Position numbers and translations under genes: made by a program
Notes under the pieces: generated by a model
Database searches by the model: none
What the model was told of the DNA's origin: nothing
The model's input: only the letters and a program-made list of their open reading frames with translations
Shown: positions 22,052-32,845 of the stretch, one piece after another
Position numbering within the stretch: position 1 is the stretch's first letter
How the letters are laid out: each line of letters opens with the position of its first letter
From: Phyto melanocephala
Taxonomy: Eukaryota > Arthropoda > Insecta > Diptera > Rhinophoridae
Reading direction: 5' to 3'
DNA length: 64,000 bases
Assembly (NCBI GenBank): GCA_941918925.1
Contig: OW799234.1
Span: 66,617,543-66,681,542, forward strand

Positions 22052-24736
22052 TGTTTTTTTTTTTTTTTTTTTTTTTTTTTATTAACGAGGTGAAATCATC
22101 GAAAGACCCTGGTACTCAGGTCAACCAGGAGTGCGTGACTTTAACACGCTAAAACACCTCGGTACACTAGCCCAAAATCCCTGCGGAACTACCACAAAGC
22201 TATACATCGCAGGGGGGGGAAGGTACAACACCCAAACTATAACATCCTATTACGGATTTTCTCAACCCTACGAAGTTCAATGAGAACCAATCTAGCATAT
22301 TCACATACATACTCCCAACTGCGTGCAGAGGACAACATAATCTCCACTATATTACTGTGATCAACACTACGGCCTATCATCCCCTCAAGGTGTATTCTCT
22401 CCCTATCAAAACGCGAGCACGAAAAGAATACATGTTCAGCATTCTCCTCGACATTACCATCACAACTCGGACAGAACGGAGAAGTATCATGACCAAATCT
22501 GTATAAGTAAGACCGGAAACAACCGTGTCCACTAAGCAACTGCGTAACATAGAAGTCCAGATCCCCATGTGTTCGCCCGAGCCATGGGACTAAGTCAGGA
22601 ATAAGAGAAAACGTCCATCTACCCTTCTCTGACAAGGACCATCGCCGCTGCCACTCAGCAATTGTCCCAATATCTGAGAAGCCTCTGATCTGAAGATCAA
22701 TTGGCATCATTCCTGCAATCACCAATGCTGCATCATCTGATACAGTCCGGAAAGCACAAATAACTCGCAAAGCAGCCAGTCTATATACTGGGCTTATAAT
22801 TCCCCTATAGGTCTTCAACCCAAGAGCCCGAGACCAAATAGGTGATGCATACATAATTACACTCTTAACTACTCCAGCCAGAAGTTTCCGACGTAAGTAC
22901 TTTGGGCCTCTCGTATTTAGCATTATACGAGACAGAGCAGTATATGTTCTCGAAGACTTCCCAGCAACATATAGCAGATGATCCTTAAAAGATAAACGAC
23001 AATCTATCATAACCCCAAGATATTTAAGCGAAGGTTTCGTCTCAATAGAATACGATCCCACATTCAATTTCACAGACTCCATTGACCTACGGCTGGATAT
23101 CAAAATCGCCTCTGTCTTTTGGTCAGCGAGCCCCAAATTAACAGATTCCAACCAGGAGCGCACAATCTCTATGCTTGCATTAGCAATGGTCGTAATCTCC
23201 ACTAACTCCCTAGCGACACATATCAGGGCTATGTCATCGGCAAAACCGACAATCTTAGCCCCATCGGGAAGAGACACACGGAGTATGCCATCATACATCA
23301 CATTCCACAACAACGGTCCGAGAACCGAACCCTGTGGGACCCCACCTGTGATATTATGCTGTCGCATGCCCTTGTCGGTCTCGTACAGCAGGATTCTGTC
23401 ACGGAAGTAATCCTTCACTATAGCCAACAAGTACTCAGGAATCGCTAAACGCGTGAGAGAATTCACTATAACCTCCCAGTTCGCCGAGTTAAATGCATTC
23501 CTGACGTCGAGCGTTACCACTACGCAATACTCCTTTGAGCCATTCCTCCATCGTTTGCCCTCAATCGCCGCAGTGGCCGTATGAACCACTACGTTCAAAG
23601 CATCCACAGTCGATCTTGCCTTTCTAAAACCAAATTGATTATCAGATAGACCTCCTACGCACTCAACATATTCCTCTAGTCTCCTACAAACTATCAAATC
23701 ATACAGAGTGGTCGGTAGGAGGAAGGATCCTCCTGAGGTTTTCCCTGTTTCAATAACAAAACTAGCTTTTGCCTTTTCCACATACTCGGAAATATACCAT
23801 GGCGTAAACACGAATTGATCAAATGGATAACCTGATCAGGGCAATACTTGAAAGTCTCCCTTACTACCGCATTCGGTATGCCATCCAAGCCAGGGGTTTT
23901 CCCGTCCCTAAATTTGTTCATGGCAGCTTCAACCTCAACCGTCGTGACAAGAGGAAAGTCAAATACCATATGAACAGTATCAGTCTGCCAAGATGTCACA
24001 CCTTGGTAAGGAAATAAGTGATCCACTATGCGCCTAAGTACTTCAGCATCCTTAGGTGGTGGAGGATTTAGACACTTTAGCCTTTTTGTTACCAGCTTAT
24101 AAGCCAGACCCCATGGGTCGTTTTCAACCTCTTCACACATCTGTATGAAACATGCCCTCTTACTCCTATTGATCGCCATTTTCAAGGATTTGCGGATGCG
24201 CCTATATTGGTCACGGTGCTCGTCATTCCCCGGCCTACCTCGGCTTCTAGTATACCGTCGTCTAGCCCGGATACATTCCGACCGTAGTTGAGAAATTTCC
24301 CCGTTCCACCAATATACCGGCCGCTTGTTCGCACTCATCCTCCTTTTAATCATAGACGTATCGCATGCCTCCGATACCCTACTTATGAGTTGCGCAGCCA
24401 TTGTTTCAGGCTGCCCTTGCAACCTCATATTTTCCACCACTACTCCAAATAATTCCCTATCAAGGCTATCCGTTTTCCATCCCGAAATTCGTTCCGGGTG
24501 TATAATCATTGCATCCTGGCGCAATTCCTCCCTAATATCAATCAATATAGCATTATGATCGCTATGTGTGTATATCCCGGGCATGCTCCATCCTACCCTT
24601 CCCATAATATTAGCGCTAGCAAAGGCAACATCAATAATTGACCCCGCTTCGCCTCTTGAGAAAGTGTGCTCAGCTCCGTTGTTTAACAGGATCACATTAA
24701 GTGTAGAAAATGACTCCACTAGTATCCGACCCCTAG
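22052..24736 (-). mobile_element. Waldo-like R1-clade LINE, 5'-truncated, in (ACAT)n
   Basis: The minus strand encodes an R1-clade polyprotein. The end of the endonuclease (RGEAGSIIDVAFAS, GIYTHSDHNAILIDI) comes first. RT follows with DGIPNAVVRE, SSYRPLCM, DNQFGFRKARSTVDALN, LDVRNAFNSANW, GGVPQGSVLGPLLWN and the catalytic GFADDIALI. The C-terminal Cys motif (FCPSCDGNVEENAEHVFFSC) is near 22420-22480. The two ORFs (23694-24719 and 22237-23811) are separated by a frameshift near 23695-23700, where a few codons of the LDTAGK-type loop seem lost. The 3' end is a poly(A) tract of about 30 (T-run 22052-22081 on plus). Both flanks are ACAT repeats. Waldo elements of this clade are known to target (ACAY)n. 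Confidence 0.88.
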
Positions 24737-24781
24737 AAATGTATGTATGTATGTATGTATGTATGTATGTATGTATGTATC
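24737..24781. repeat. (ATGT)n microsatellite
   Basis: About eleven perfect ATGT units. This is the distal part of the array split by the LINE insertion, and the matching short array is at 22039-22051. Confidence 0.9.
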
Positions 24782-24789
24782 ATAGCTTG

Positions 24790-25030
24790 GGAGTAATGAT
24801 TAGTAATCCTAATGATTAGCAATTGGATTAGAAATTTTTATTGTGCTTAAAAATTGATTAATTATGATTAGTTAGGCATTTTAGACGATTACTAATTGAT
24901 TAGATTAGAAATAATCAAAAATCTAATCACTATTAGTGACGATTCGCATTTCTAATCAAATCTAATCAAAACTAATCGAAAAACTAATTGATTAGATTTC
25001 TTGATTATTTTTGATTAGATTTGATTAGAT
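24790..25030. repeat. degenerate TGATTAG/CTAATCA repeat tract
   Basis: Dozens of variants of TGATTAG and its complement CTAATCA occur in both orientations over 240 bp, far beyond chance density. No ORF. Origin unknown; it could be the remains of a satellite or of a long palindrome. Confidence 0.7.
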
Positions 25031-25469
25031 CAACTATTTTTAACTATTTTTGTGAAAAGAAAATATTTATTTATCACATTTGTTGCTATATTTACATAAT
25101 CTAACAGATTTTGAATATTGCATAAAATTGCATACGATTCACCCTGTTCTTAAATTAAACACTTGACACAGCTGGTTCACTTTGTTGTTGTGTTATAATC
25201 AATGTTAATTTTCAACGTCTTTTGTGATTTTAATTTTGCTTTATTCAAATTGAAGTGTTCAAAATTATTGAATAGGTAACATTTCAATTGCTTAACCATG
25301 TACATATATATATTAAAACAAATTTTTTTTAAGTAGAAAATGTGTGGTTTTTTCCAACATTCAAAAATTTTGCAAAAGTTTTTTCTTCGATAAAGCATAT
25401 TTACTTATAATCGAATTCTACATATTTATTTATTAGATAATTGCAGATCAGAGAGACTTTATCGTTTAA

Positions 25470-26198
25470 ATGTTTTATGTATTGAGGGCTTCTTTTCCAA
25501 ACTCACAACATTCCATTTTCACAAGAAATAGTTTTGAATGGCAAAATATTCCGTTAAATAAGCCGCATCTATGGTAAGTATTTAATATATTTTCGATTAT
25601 ATTATAATATTTTAATTTTTCTATATTACACTGTTAACGTTAATCTGCCTGTTTGGAAAATTATTTTATTGTGTTTGTAAATTTTTTGATTTCAATTCAT
25701 CTTTAGATGCAAGTATAATTTTTTTAGATGCAAACAATTTTGATGATTTTTTTAAAATTGACTCAGTTGTGGTCGCTTTAAATTCTATATACTGTGTACA
25801 TTAAAGCGTACCACCCTCTTATACATATGTATATACTTTATGTTCGAAGGTGTACGATGAACTATTTTTCTTCTTGTTAGGTCTTACGCTTTAGTATGTA
25901 TATATGTATGTAAATACTTACTTGTGCTAAATTTATAATGCATGATAGTTGGGCAAAATCGAAATATGTTGGAAATATGCGAGTTAAAGTTAAAGTTTTT
26001 CCCATATTGCTCATGAATGGTCTCATAAAAGGGCACTGCCAACATTTAATCTTCTGCTCCGAATTTATAAATTTTTTGCATACTGAAAACCCTCATGTGG
26101 GTCTACAAGGTCTTACATGTGCTATTTATTTTTCTAGCAAAGAAAACTATGACAAAGAAGTAATTTTGAGGGGTTCAACTGGTGACGAAGTGATTTAA
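25470..26198 (+). CDS. putative small two-exon gene, unknown product
   Basis: Exon 25470-25573 starts with ATG (MFYVLRASFPNSQHSIFTR) and ends in phase 2 at a good donor (GTAAGT). Exon 25949-26198 begins after an AG and continues in the correct phase to a TAA, giving about 117 residues: FPILLMNGLIKGHCQHLIFC, EFINFLHTENPHVGL and TCAIYFSSKENYD are well-formed peptide. The N-terminus is basic and hydroxylated, compatible with a mitochondrial presequence. The acceptor at 25948 lacks a strong pyrimidine tract. An alternative is a single-exon ORF from the ATG at 25938 (86 residues). I do not recognise the family. Confidence 0.4.
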
Positions 26199-29100
26199 TT
26201 TAGGTGGAAATTTTTAATTTGGATAATTTTTTAGGTGGATGTTCCATAAGTTGATGTTGCATGTTTACATGAATTGTTTAGTTATTTTGCATAATGTTGT
26301 ATTCATTTTTAAACACATCATTTATAACAAATTATTTCGCATTTTAAGAGTCGTTTAAAATTAGTATTTTTGAACTATTGTTTTAGAATTCATGGAAATT
26401 TTACCACTTTTCATTACTTCTAAAGTTTTTTGGGTTTAATTATTAGTGGGTTATGCTTATTTGAAAATTGAAATTTCGCAGTAAATAAAATAATTTCTCA
26501 AACTAACCAACATAGTTGGTCTTGTGTTTTCGGCATATTTTTTAAATTTGAAAATTAGTCATTTGTTCTAAAAACGCACTAAATCTCAAGTTTTGCACAA
26601 TAAAACAATTTATGTACATATTGTATATTATTTTTTATTTATTATAAAATTTATCTTTGTATATTACTTATAAATTTAATTTTAATAATTGTTGTTTTTT
26701 GTTTTATTTTATTGCGAAATTCGCTAGATATTTTACCTTTAAAACAACCCATCAAATAAAAACATAAATTGTAAATAATTATAATAATAATGAAAAACGA
26801 AACATAACAATAAAATGTCATCATATTATGAATGTAGATATATTGGCATTTATTTAAAATCTAAATGAGGATATCCATTCACATCACAGTCATCGATTAT
26901 ATATATTATTTAATTTTTATGAATATATGTATTTTTTGTTAACTTAATAACAATTATGCATATTATGCATGACTATTTATATGTTTGATCGTAATTGTTG
27001 GTCTGCTCGTTAATGCATCTCGTCGGCACTGTTTCGCGATGGCAAACTTTTACAATGGAAAATATAGTTGATGTATTCACAATAAGTCCGAACTACCGTA
27101 TTTTCATAATTTCCCAAAAATTTTTAAAGTTATTAAAAATGTTTATTGTAAAATTTTAAAGCCTTTTCAATTTTTTAAAAAATGTTGATATTATGACAAT
27201 ACGACACTTAGGAAGATACTTTGTGAATTCACTGGGCCAATTCAAAGTAGACTCTCATATTGTACTATGTCATATAATTCATATTAATATGACTAGTGAC
27301 TTTGAATACCTTTTGTTAACAAATAATGTATTTAATACAAGAAAGAAGACAAAGAGATGACGCTGTTAAAAATTGTATGTATACAGGAAAGAAGAAAATA
27401 TAAAATATTCTCTCTGAGAGGTGAGAGGCGAAGAAATTCTCTCTGAGAGACAGTATGGTTAAAAGTATAACATAAACAATTTCTTATACATAGGAAACAA
27501 ATGTGTAAAGTCTTATTACTTTCTTTGTATGGAAATTACTAACAAAAATTTTATGCGTGTATAAAATAATATGAAATAGTACAAATATGACTGATATGCA
27601 ACCACTTTGAATTGGCCCTTTGTGAATTCACGATATGATCAATTAGTCATACAATACAAACAGTGCTATTAAGTATGCCGTTTCAATCTTTAAAAGTAAT
27701 GTGCAGTGCAGTGGTTCATTTACGAACAGGCGCAATGTTGCAAATGCTTGAGTTTTAATTTTATTTTTCTTGAATTTTTGGTTGTTTAGGTTATATATTT
27801 TGCACGAATAGTATGTAAGTATGTATATGGAGGGGTGTTTTAATGCACAAGATTTTTTTCAAATGTTTTATGGCTTAAATTTCGGATGGATTTATCACTT
27901 AATTAACAAATTCGTCACTACTTATTGTTTATATATAAACTACTTGCATACTTAAATACATAACTAATATGTTAATTAAATTTAGTATTTTTTTTATTTT
28001 TAATTCTTATACCTAATATATTATCTACTCTACAAAGTACAAACAACATTTTGTCTAATTTTTTGTTAGTGTTTACTTAATTTAATATAAATAATTGTTA
28101 TTTTTTTCTCTGCATTAATATTGTAACAAATAATCTACTATGTATTATGTTAATATGTATGTATACTAATAATTCGTTTAAGATTTTTTTTCATTATAAT
28201 TATGTTAACATTTTATAGGATTTTTTTTTTGTATAGAGCAGTGTTTACCTAAAGAAATACATAATACCGATTTTTTACGAACCTTTAAGGAAAAGTAGAA
28301 ACAAAATTTAATTTTTTATATTACGATTAAAATAATGATTATGTTGGTCGAATATTTTCCATAAATTTTTGCATATATTTCTAGTTTACCATTCTAGTAG
28401 GTTAGTTTTATATTTGTCCAAATATTTTTTAATGGTTAAACTTGCGAACAATTGAGAGTGTTCATTAAAGAACGGCGCATACTTTCAAAAATATGCGTTT
28501 TGATTTATAAACAAAATATTGAAAAATAGAACAAAACGGTAATAGAACAACGTTAAAATAAAATAAAATCAGAGCAAAGATTAAATACAACATTAAAAAT
28601 TAATTAAAAATTGAACTTTCAAAACATGCTTGAATGCTTGAATGAAAAAATACTTGCATATGACTGTTTTTATAGTTTTTCAGGAAAGCACTTTTAATGT
28701 TAGAGTTGATTTTTATAAATTGTTTGCCTTAAAATCAAATATTTTTATATAAATTCCGCACTGTATAATTCAAAGAGCACATTGTATTTCGTATATTTAA
28801 TTAAATTATAAGTTATTATTTCAAATGATATTGTTAATTGAAAAAATATATAGGCAACAAGTATTTACGCTATAACTTCCTTTAAAATTGTCCAAAATAA
28901 TTTCAAGTTTGCCTGAGGGTAGTTTTAAATTGCGGAATTGCAATGGTGTCATTATCTCAATTTTAGTTTATATTAACTTAAGCAGTTATTCAATTGTGCC
29001 ACAGAATTATTGGGTTTTTCTGGGTAAAGTTGATTTTAATTTTCTTATGAATAAATTAAACTTTTTGTAATATAAGTGTAACACTAAAGTTTCGATTGTA

Positions 29101-29302
29101 CCAAATTACAATTGTATCAGAAATGAATGGAACTATGCAGAAATGCCTGTAAAAATTTCACTTAAGAAGTTAAAAGTGATAATAAAAACGAGAGAACTAC
29201 AACAATAGAAAAAAGATTTTAGTAGTAAATTTCGTTCTTGCTCACCTATGGTATGGAAATATAAATACATTAATCATTTGATTATCGAATTATATTCGTT
29301 AA

Positions 29303-29430
29303 CAGCTTGTGAGTTGGGTAGATGATATTTACAACCAACACTGAAATACCCATCAAAGAGTTCTGATGATGATACCCTAGCTGGTTTCGAAAATGCATAC
29401 CACTCGGCTAGTGTCAGTAAAAAAAAAAAT
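29303..29430. mobile_element. remnant core of a foldback MITE
   Basis: GATGATATTTACAACCAACA, ATCAAAGAGTTCTGATGATGA-type sequence and TAGCTGGTTTCGAAAATGCA then CCACTCGGCTAGTGTC match the reverse complement of the spacer of the element at 61931-62364. The long arms are not preserved here. It is repeated at 37810-37937 in unit 2. Confidence 0.7.
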
Positions 29431-31048
29431 TATTTTTTTCAGTGTATTCTCTCAGTATCACAAATGAAATTTAATTTCTTCATAAGTAAAACAATTTAAA
29501 AATTATATGAACTTGAAAGACAAAAATATTAAATATTATAAGTTTTCGTTTTACGTTTTCTAAAGATGCACCATTCAGATTCAATTAAAATTTTTAACGG
29601 AATTTATCCTTTTGACATGCCTGCTAATGTTGTGTTTGACATTTCTAATATGCCAGCATAGAGAATAATTATTTTTTGTAACTTGTCCACTAAAGATAAT
29701 TAAAATTTTTTCTTAATACTTTTTATTTGCCTATAGCTTTCTTATTTGTGGACCGATTTGTTTTGGACCTAAAATTTTATTTTAAAATTTATTTAAAAAA
29801 AATCTATAATTGTCTTAAAGCTAAAAACAAAGTTTAAACATTTTAGGAAATGGACACAAGTAGTTGTATTTATATTTTTACACCTATGCTTCAGTCAGTT
29901 AGGATTTCGCAATCGTTTTTAGAAATAATTATTTATGCTGTTTACTTATGTATGTCTCGCAATCGGTGCCACAATTATGTCAAAAATATATTCAAAGCTT
30001 TAGGAACTTGATTTTATTTCAAAAATATTTTTGCCCATACCTTAGCGATTCTTGACAAATTGGTCCAATATTTTTATGCGAATGGCCCTAAGATAAATGT
30101 TGTACATATCTGTTTTATTATTTATTTTTTTATATTAAGTCTAAAAAAGAGCCGGCAGCGTTGTTTTTCTTTTATCTCAGCAGTTTATGGATTAATATTA
30201 CTGGTTTGCAAAACTGATTTTCTTTCCAATATTTCTGAACGTTGGATACGAGTATGTGCAAAATATGGGGGGACTTAAAAAACTTAATTTTAATCAACCC
30301 AAAGGAGTTTAAAAATTTTCCTATCTTGACTTAAGATATTTTGTCAAAAGTCTACAGATATGTATATGTATTTATTGATTATAGAATACAAATATGTATA
30401 TGTATATAACTAGGTAAACATTATTGCTCCGTAATAATCAGAGCTGTAAAAGAATGATAATTTTTTGAATTGAACTGTGAATTATTTGGGATTTTATTAA
30501 TGTATTTTTTTACTTAAAATATGAACTGAATCAAAAATTGTTTTAATGCTTATGGTTCTCCAAAACAATAAAATGAGTTAAATTATGAAAAATAGTAATT
30601 AAGTTATTGTAGAATTTGATAGAATTTTTTTTTGTGATAAGGGTAACCGAGAATGGCAGCAAATACTCAAACATAATGCCATCGCTCTTTTGAAGAATCT
30701 TAATCCCATGGTATGGCTGTAAAAGCTCCACATACTCATATTCATTTTAGTTTAATTCTATCTAAAAAAGTTATTGAAAGAATGAATAACAATTTTTATT
30801 TTGATTCTCCAAAAACTTAACTTAAATGTATTGAAGATTTTTAATTTATTGTTGAATTTGATCATATTTCACATAACTTAGTTTTTATGATGAATGCATT
30901 CATATTTTTATTCAGTTTATATTTTTGTAATTTAAATTTTTTTAATTCAAGGTGAGTTAAAAAACACATACGAATCATTCGTTTACAGCTCTGGTATGTA
31001 TGTTTGTATTTAAGTGTACATGTATGTATGTATATTATTCTAATTGCA

Positions 31049-32845
31049 TTAAACACTACTTTCGTTAGGTGTTTGTGATCTTGAACTAAGACTAGAAGAA
31101 CCATTTGCAATTGTTAATTCAGGTATATTCGTGGTGGTATTGTTAGAAGTAGGAGTAGTAGTTGTAGTAGTAGTAGTAAACAGTTTCACATTGCCACCGA
31201 TCGCAGCATACATTGGCTGTGATGACATCACGGATGGATATATACAGTTTTTTCTCTTCCCCCGACTCATTGTCGATAGCGGTGAATTGAAAACGGAGAC
31301 CTTTGACGTCGGTACTACAGTCGAAAAATCTTGATCGTTGTAAAATGACGTCATATATTGTTTAGCGTACAATTCCGTTGTGTTTGTAAATGCATCCTGA
31401 TGTAGAGGAAAATGCGATTCTAAAACACCCTCGGGCAAAATATAAGAATTTGAATTAATTTTCGCAGTCATACAGTCTATCGATGAATTTGCACTATAGA
31501 AAGTGGTATCTTGTGAACCCGTATTGGGGGTGTTTAATTGATTGCTACAGTTACACTGATCGTTGCAACACTTTACACATGAAATGATGGCACGACCACC
31601 TTTCACATCGTTGTCATTAATAAAATTGCTATCGCTAAAGTTGAATTTATTAGCAACACTTACTTCAGTTTGTTGTTTGTTCGTTGAGGACACAACATCG
31701 TCCAATTGATCGGCTGACTTAGAATTTTGTCTACGATGGCATTGAGCAGTAGTGGCATTTGATAACCTGCCATTGGTCGTTGTGTTGTTAACAGAGACTC
31801 TTCTATAACTATTAGCCGATTCGAAACTATCCTCATCTTCGCTAGAATCTTGTATGTTTGGTGTGAATAGTGGAGGTGGTACTATCACTCTTCCCATACG
31901 TTTGTATTGGTCTACATTGCGGCTATCTTCGGCACAACTGGACAGATTTTCAATAAATTTGGGTGCTCTTCTTAGCACAGTGGGTGTGTGCAACTGTGAT
32001 TCGTATATATCATTAATATCGACTGCATTGTTGCTGCTAACATTGTGCAAATAGTGATCTATGCTAGTGGCCATACTATTGCGTACACTATTACGTGAGG
32101 ATATACTTGATATTTCGGACAGAGTTTCTGGACTGGCCAGAGGTGCCAGACCTAACCATTCGTCAGCTCCAACGCCATTTGTAACATCGGAGGCTCGTCT
32201 TAGAGGAGGTATGGGCAAAGTTTTTGGTTTCTTTTCCATTTTCGCTGAATGTTGCCGTTTTAAATTCTTCAGCGGCGAGGGCGTATCCTCAAATGCCACA
32301 CATTTAGTTTTTAGTGGCTGTAGCACCAATTCCACCTGATCAACTTTAGCTACATTAGTTGTAACCTTAATAGGACTCTTGCGTGTCACCGTTGTAATAC
32401 TATTCTCCATTGCACTTGATATGTCATACTGTATAGAGCTCATTTGACTTCGACTTAAAATACTGCCTGCCAAAGAAGAAGCTTTGCTGGAACTTATACT
32501 TTCGGGAAAATGGGCATGCTTATGAGCCATTTGAGGGCTGTGCAGATTGGTAAATGATGTTTCTAGACATACTCTATGTGACTGTTGTTGTGTCGTCGCT
32601 GACGTCGTCGGTACATCTGTTTGACTTAAACTTGGTCTCGAATCTAAACTATCATACGGTCCATTCGAATCCGAACTCATGTGATTTGCATTATGTTGAT
32701 GCTGATGTGACTGGTGAAATTCTATATTTGAACAATTATAATAACTATAGATATCTTGATTGCTTCGATGCAATTCGTTAGATGTTGTGGAAAATGCATT
32801 CGATGCCTGTCGGTGTGGTTTTCGAGGACCACTAGTGGTAACAAC
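31049..32845 (-). CDS. inaE: inaE terminal exon, distal copy
   Basis: The acceptor CAG ends at 32846, and the exon opens in phase 0 with VVTTSGPRKPHRQASNAF. The frame is open for 598 codons to the TAA/TAG-type stop at 31049. It joins in frame after KK at 54744. Notable parts: GADEWLGLAPLASPETLSE, SSISSRNSVRNS, VIVPPPLFTPN (PPxxF), a CVKCCNDQCNCSN cysteine cluster and a run of eight threonines. It is the last exon in the second-choice position, because a transcript meets 39556-41352 first. Confidence 0.85.
   Translation of the reverse strand, partial: VVTTSGPRKPHRQASNAFSTTSNELHRSNQDIYSYYNCSNIEFHQSHQHQHNANHMSSDSNGPYDSLDSRPSLSQTDVPTTSATTQQQSHRVCLETSFTNLHSPQMAHKHAHFPESISSSKASSLAGSILSRSQMSSIQYDISSAMENSITTVTRKSPIKVTTNVAKVDQVELVLQPLKTKCVAFEDTPSPLKNLKRQHSAKMEKKPKTLPIPPLRRASDVTNGVGADEWLGLAPLASPETLSEISSISSRNSVRNSMATSIDHYLHNVSSNNAVDINDIYESQLHTPTVLRRAPKFIENLSSCAEDSRNVDQYKRMGRVIVPPPLFTPNIQDSSEDEDSFESANSYRRVSVNNTTTNGRLSNATTAQCHRRQNSKSADQLDDVVSSTNKQQTEVSVANKFNFSDSNFINDNDVKGGRAIISCVKCCNDQCNCSNQLNTPNTGSQDTTFYSANSSIDCMTAKINSNSYILPEGVLESHFPLHQDAFTNTTELYAKQYMTSFYNDQDFSTVVPTSKVSVFNSPLSTMSRGKRKNCIYPSVMSSQPMYAAIGGNVKLFTTTTTTTTPTSNNTTTNIPELTIANGSSSLSSRSQTPNESSV

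Noticed and set aside
31131..32781. Plus-strand ORFs antisense to the inaE terminal exon (and the same at 39638-41288)
   Set aside because: They overlap a well supported coding exon on the other strand and have no recognisable domains.
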